From Pyrenopolyporus hunteri (lineage: Eukaryota > Ascomycota > Sordariomycetes > Xylariales > Hypoxylaceae), in assembly GCA_902806595.1 (NCBI GenBank), contig CADCXC010000037.1:186001-250000 (forward strand): 64,000 bases of DNA, given 5' to 3'. Made by a program: the position numbers and the translations under genes. This document shows, one piece after another, positions 61,901 to 64,000 of the stretch. The notes beneath the pieces were generated by a model that was given only the letters and a program-made list of their open reading frames with translations, searched no databases and was not told where the DNA came from. Every line of letters begins with the position of its first letter. Position 1 is the stretch's first letter.

Positions 61901-63707
61901 GCTTGAGTGATTTGAGATCTGGCCGTTTCCATATCGACGTCTCTTGGGATACGGAGACCAAGGATATCTAGTATGGAAATGAGCTTCTGCGAGATACCAA
62001 TGGCTTTTTCACCGGTCTCCAGATGCTGGGGAGACTATTTACCGAGTAAGTTATCATTCGTTTCCTCAAATAAGAAAAAAGGAAGGAAAGAGGAAAGAGG
62101 AAAGGGGAATTAATGTGCATATATTATATAGGGAGAATGCGCTGTCATACCCGGATAGCACCACTCTTCTCCAGAGCTTCCACCAAAGACGTTACCGACC
62201 CCATATCCTCGAGGATTGAAGAATATGGATTGTGGGTATCGAGGCTGGTGTAAAGAGAGACAAATGGATATAGGTGATACCAAGGGCCAAGATGTTCAAC
62301 CGGCCTGCTGAGGAGCTCCCAAGCTGAGTTAACATAGAACGTCGTTTTACTCATAACAAGTTCCTGAAGCGTCCAGGCCCGAGTTGACCACTCTGGCTCA
62401 TGCGTGGCAATTTCCGCATAGTCCTTAATGTTGGGCTGTGGTGGGTGTATTTTAGACTTCATGGCTTGCCAATCCTCAAATGCGTCCTTTGGGACGTTCC
62501 TCTTGGTGTCCAGATGGACTAGGCAGAACTCAGCGTTCTTATACCATTCGCCCATGGCTGATATACTCTTTGCGTATTCGCCGTCGTCCGCCCTATTTAT
62601 GCAGCAGGAGTCAATCCATAGGTATCGCTTTTCCGTCTTTTGGAATGGATTGTTGTCGAAAATCTCCTTGGACCGCTCAATTGCTTGCTCGATCTTGACC
62701 ATAGACTTGCTCCGTTGCAAACAACCTATTAACTCCTCAACAGCTTCGCGAATATGACTGTGACGTTCGAAGAACTGGACCTTCTTAGCATCTTTAAGTT
62801 GCTTCCTTTCCTCGTCAGCGAGGGCTTTCTCAGCCTTCGCTATGTTTACTACTGATTGCTTCGGCGTACTACCATTCTTATCCTCGCTGACGACTTCGCC
62901 AATCTTATCACGGTCAAGGCCAATATCACCAAGGAATTGTTTGAAAACTTCATCCTCCATTCTCTCATAATCTCGAACAGCGAACGCTTCTCTGACTTTT
63001 CTCTTGGCGTTCTGTAGTCCACCTCGGCCATCGTGGCCTTTCTCAAGAACCTGTACATCAACCCGCCATGAGAGGAGTAACTCGACAACACCACTGATGT
63101 CGCTAAGCTCGAGCTCGGACAGCACATGGCCATCCCGTGCTAATTTTTCGATTCTTTCTTCCTGCTCGGCGATATCCAGCCGACATTGTTGCTTGACTAC
63201 GTCAATGTCGTTTGGCGTACTGGTACTGGGGTTTGTGTGACCACTGGCAGACTTGCCAGCGTCAGCCGCAGCCAACGCACGATTAAAAGCCCTGGTTTTT
63301 GCGTCGGTGGTGTATTTATAATTAACCTCGCGTCCCTTCCAACTATGTGAGAGGACGCAGTACTGGCTTTGAGGACCAATCTCTGGGTAGTCGACAAGAG
63401 TTTTGGTGTCGAGGTCAATCATGCGGACAGGGTACCGGCTTTCCTGACCCCCTGGTTCCCCAATCGCCGAAGAGTAGGACGGGTCTAACAACTCGATATC
63501 ATCGAGACTAGATGAAGTCGAAGGATCTTTAGAGTACCGGCCATGTTCGTCGTAGAACGTAGGCTTGAATTCGGGTACGAACCAAAGATTTAGCATAGAC
63601 CGTACTTTGTCCGGGTTCTTGCCGATCGCGATTTCAAAAGCTGCTGTCGACTTGGTCTTTAAGTCTGTGGCTCTCAGGGTAACGTATTCCGCAGTTGCTC
63701 TGGACAT
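58976..63707 (-). CDS. Large HET-domain protein (heterokaryon incompatibility / immune-like)
   Basis: HET domains trigger cell death in fungal non-self recognition; this one may be a sensor or executor. Five minus-strand exons (62151-63707, 60318-62025, 59636-60163, 59107-59484, 58976-59010) give 1401 residues; introns are 125, 154, 151 and 96 bp, all GT-AG and in phase. HET motifs are YCVLSHSWKGREV (116-128), YLWIDSCCINRADDGEYAKS (362-381) and EPEWSTRAWTLQELV (437-451). About 235 residues, mostly predicted helix/coiled coil, separate the first two motifs. A later block (VMTDKAYCLMGMLGVRFPTF, ALSRLLDEVVISSNDVSVFNW) is the usual HET C-terminal half. A disordered Ser/Pro linker follows, then conserved-looking GWCIISTGFAS...VMVSFSCPKYILEKE and ARFSGVPGAKWFLCYLGLGG. 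The last intron is stop-free, so a longer tail is possible. Confidence 0.88.
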
Positions 63708-64000
63708 AGTTGCTTTCTCTTAAAAGAACATTTATGAATAAACCGACTTACAGTAGAATAGGGGTTGAAGGTTTATCGTATACGCCACCAAGTTCCGTTT
63801 AGCTCGAGGCAAGATGTCCCCCCTGAAGATAGATAGGTACCTACTTAAAGCCGCAACATGGGGAATAACTCCATCAGAGCCGAGGACTGCTTTGATTACT
63901 AGGACAGGCCACACCCACCACCATGTTACTTTCCCGACCTAGGTCTTTCGGTGAAACTTCATATATGGGTTAACCACCTATTATGCAGGTGATCCATCCC
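63708..64000. other. Promoter-side flank of the HET gene
   Basis: Upstream region of the HET gene, with a GTAGGTACCTACT-type unit near 63832-63846. No gene is recognised before the window ends. Confidence 0.5.

Overview
The window comes from the nuclear genome of a filamentous ascomycete. Genes are split by short introns (about 50-150 bp) with GT(R)NGT donors and CTNAC-like branch points 10-20 bases before a CAG/TAG acceptor. The gene set is fungal: Cdc24, Med18, Yvh1, Vfa1, Rtt106, a siderophore transporter, a C2H2 factor, a P450 and a HET-domain protein. Protein style, the HET gene, a C-to-T-degraded transposon and intergenic DNA peppered with CTAC/GTAG repeats suggest a Sordariomycete, possibly Xylariales; that placement is inference.

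Layout. 1-2474 holds the 3' part of a CDC24-type RhoGEF. 3898-4578 is a small secreted protein with three exons. 7759-9667 is a siderophore-iron MFS transporter with an exact ATCAGATAA iron-GATA motif upstream. 9966-11260 is an AT-rich DNA transposon relic with long terminal inverted repeats flanked by TA. 11971-12800 is Mediator subunit 18. 14001-14978 is a low-complexity Q/Y/P-rich protein. 14979-35781 is about 21 kb without a credible gene, of ordinary base composition and rich in short tandem repeats. 35782-37847 is a C2H2 zinc-finger factor and 39615-40824 is the phosphatase/ribosome factor YVH1. 40825-48710 is a second gene-poor stretch. 48711-49440 (minus) VFA1 and 50097-51578 (plus) RTT106 lie head to head. 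51987-53159 (minus) is an aldo-keto reductase converging on RTT106. 55757-57456 is a cytochrome P450. About 57829-58640 is a coding-like relic. 58976-63707 (minus) is a 1401-residue HET-domain protein in five exons.

The genes do not form one pathway. Housekeeping functions (polarity, transcription, chromatin, endosome, ribosome assembly) are interspersed with accessory ones (secreted protein, iron-siderophore uptake, AKR, P450, HET). Two coding-like introns (in the P450 and HET genes) are multiples of three and free of stops, so plain ORF calling reads through them. RTT106 appears to use a GC-AG intron. All gene models were built by eye from splice motifs, reading frame and remembered family similarity; no search was run.
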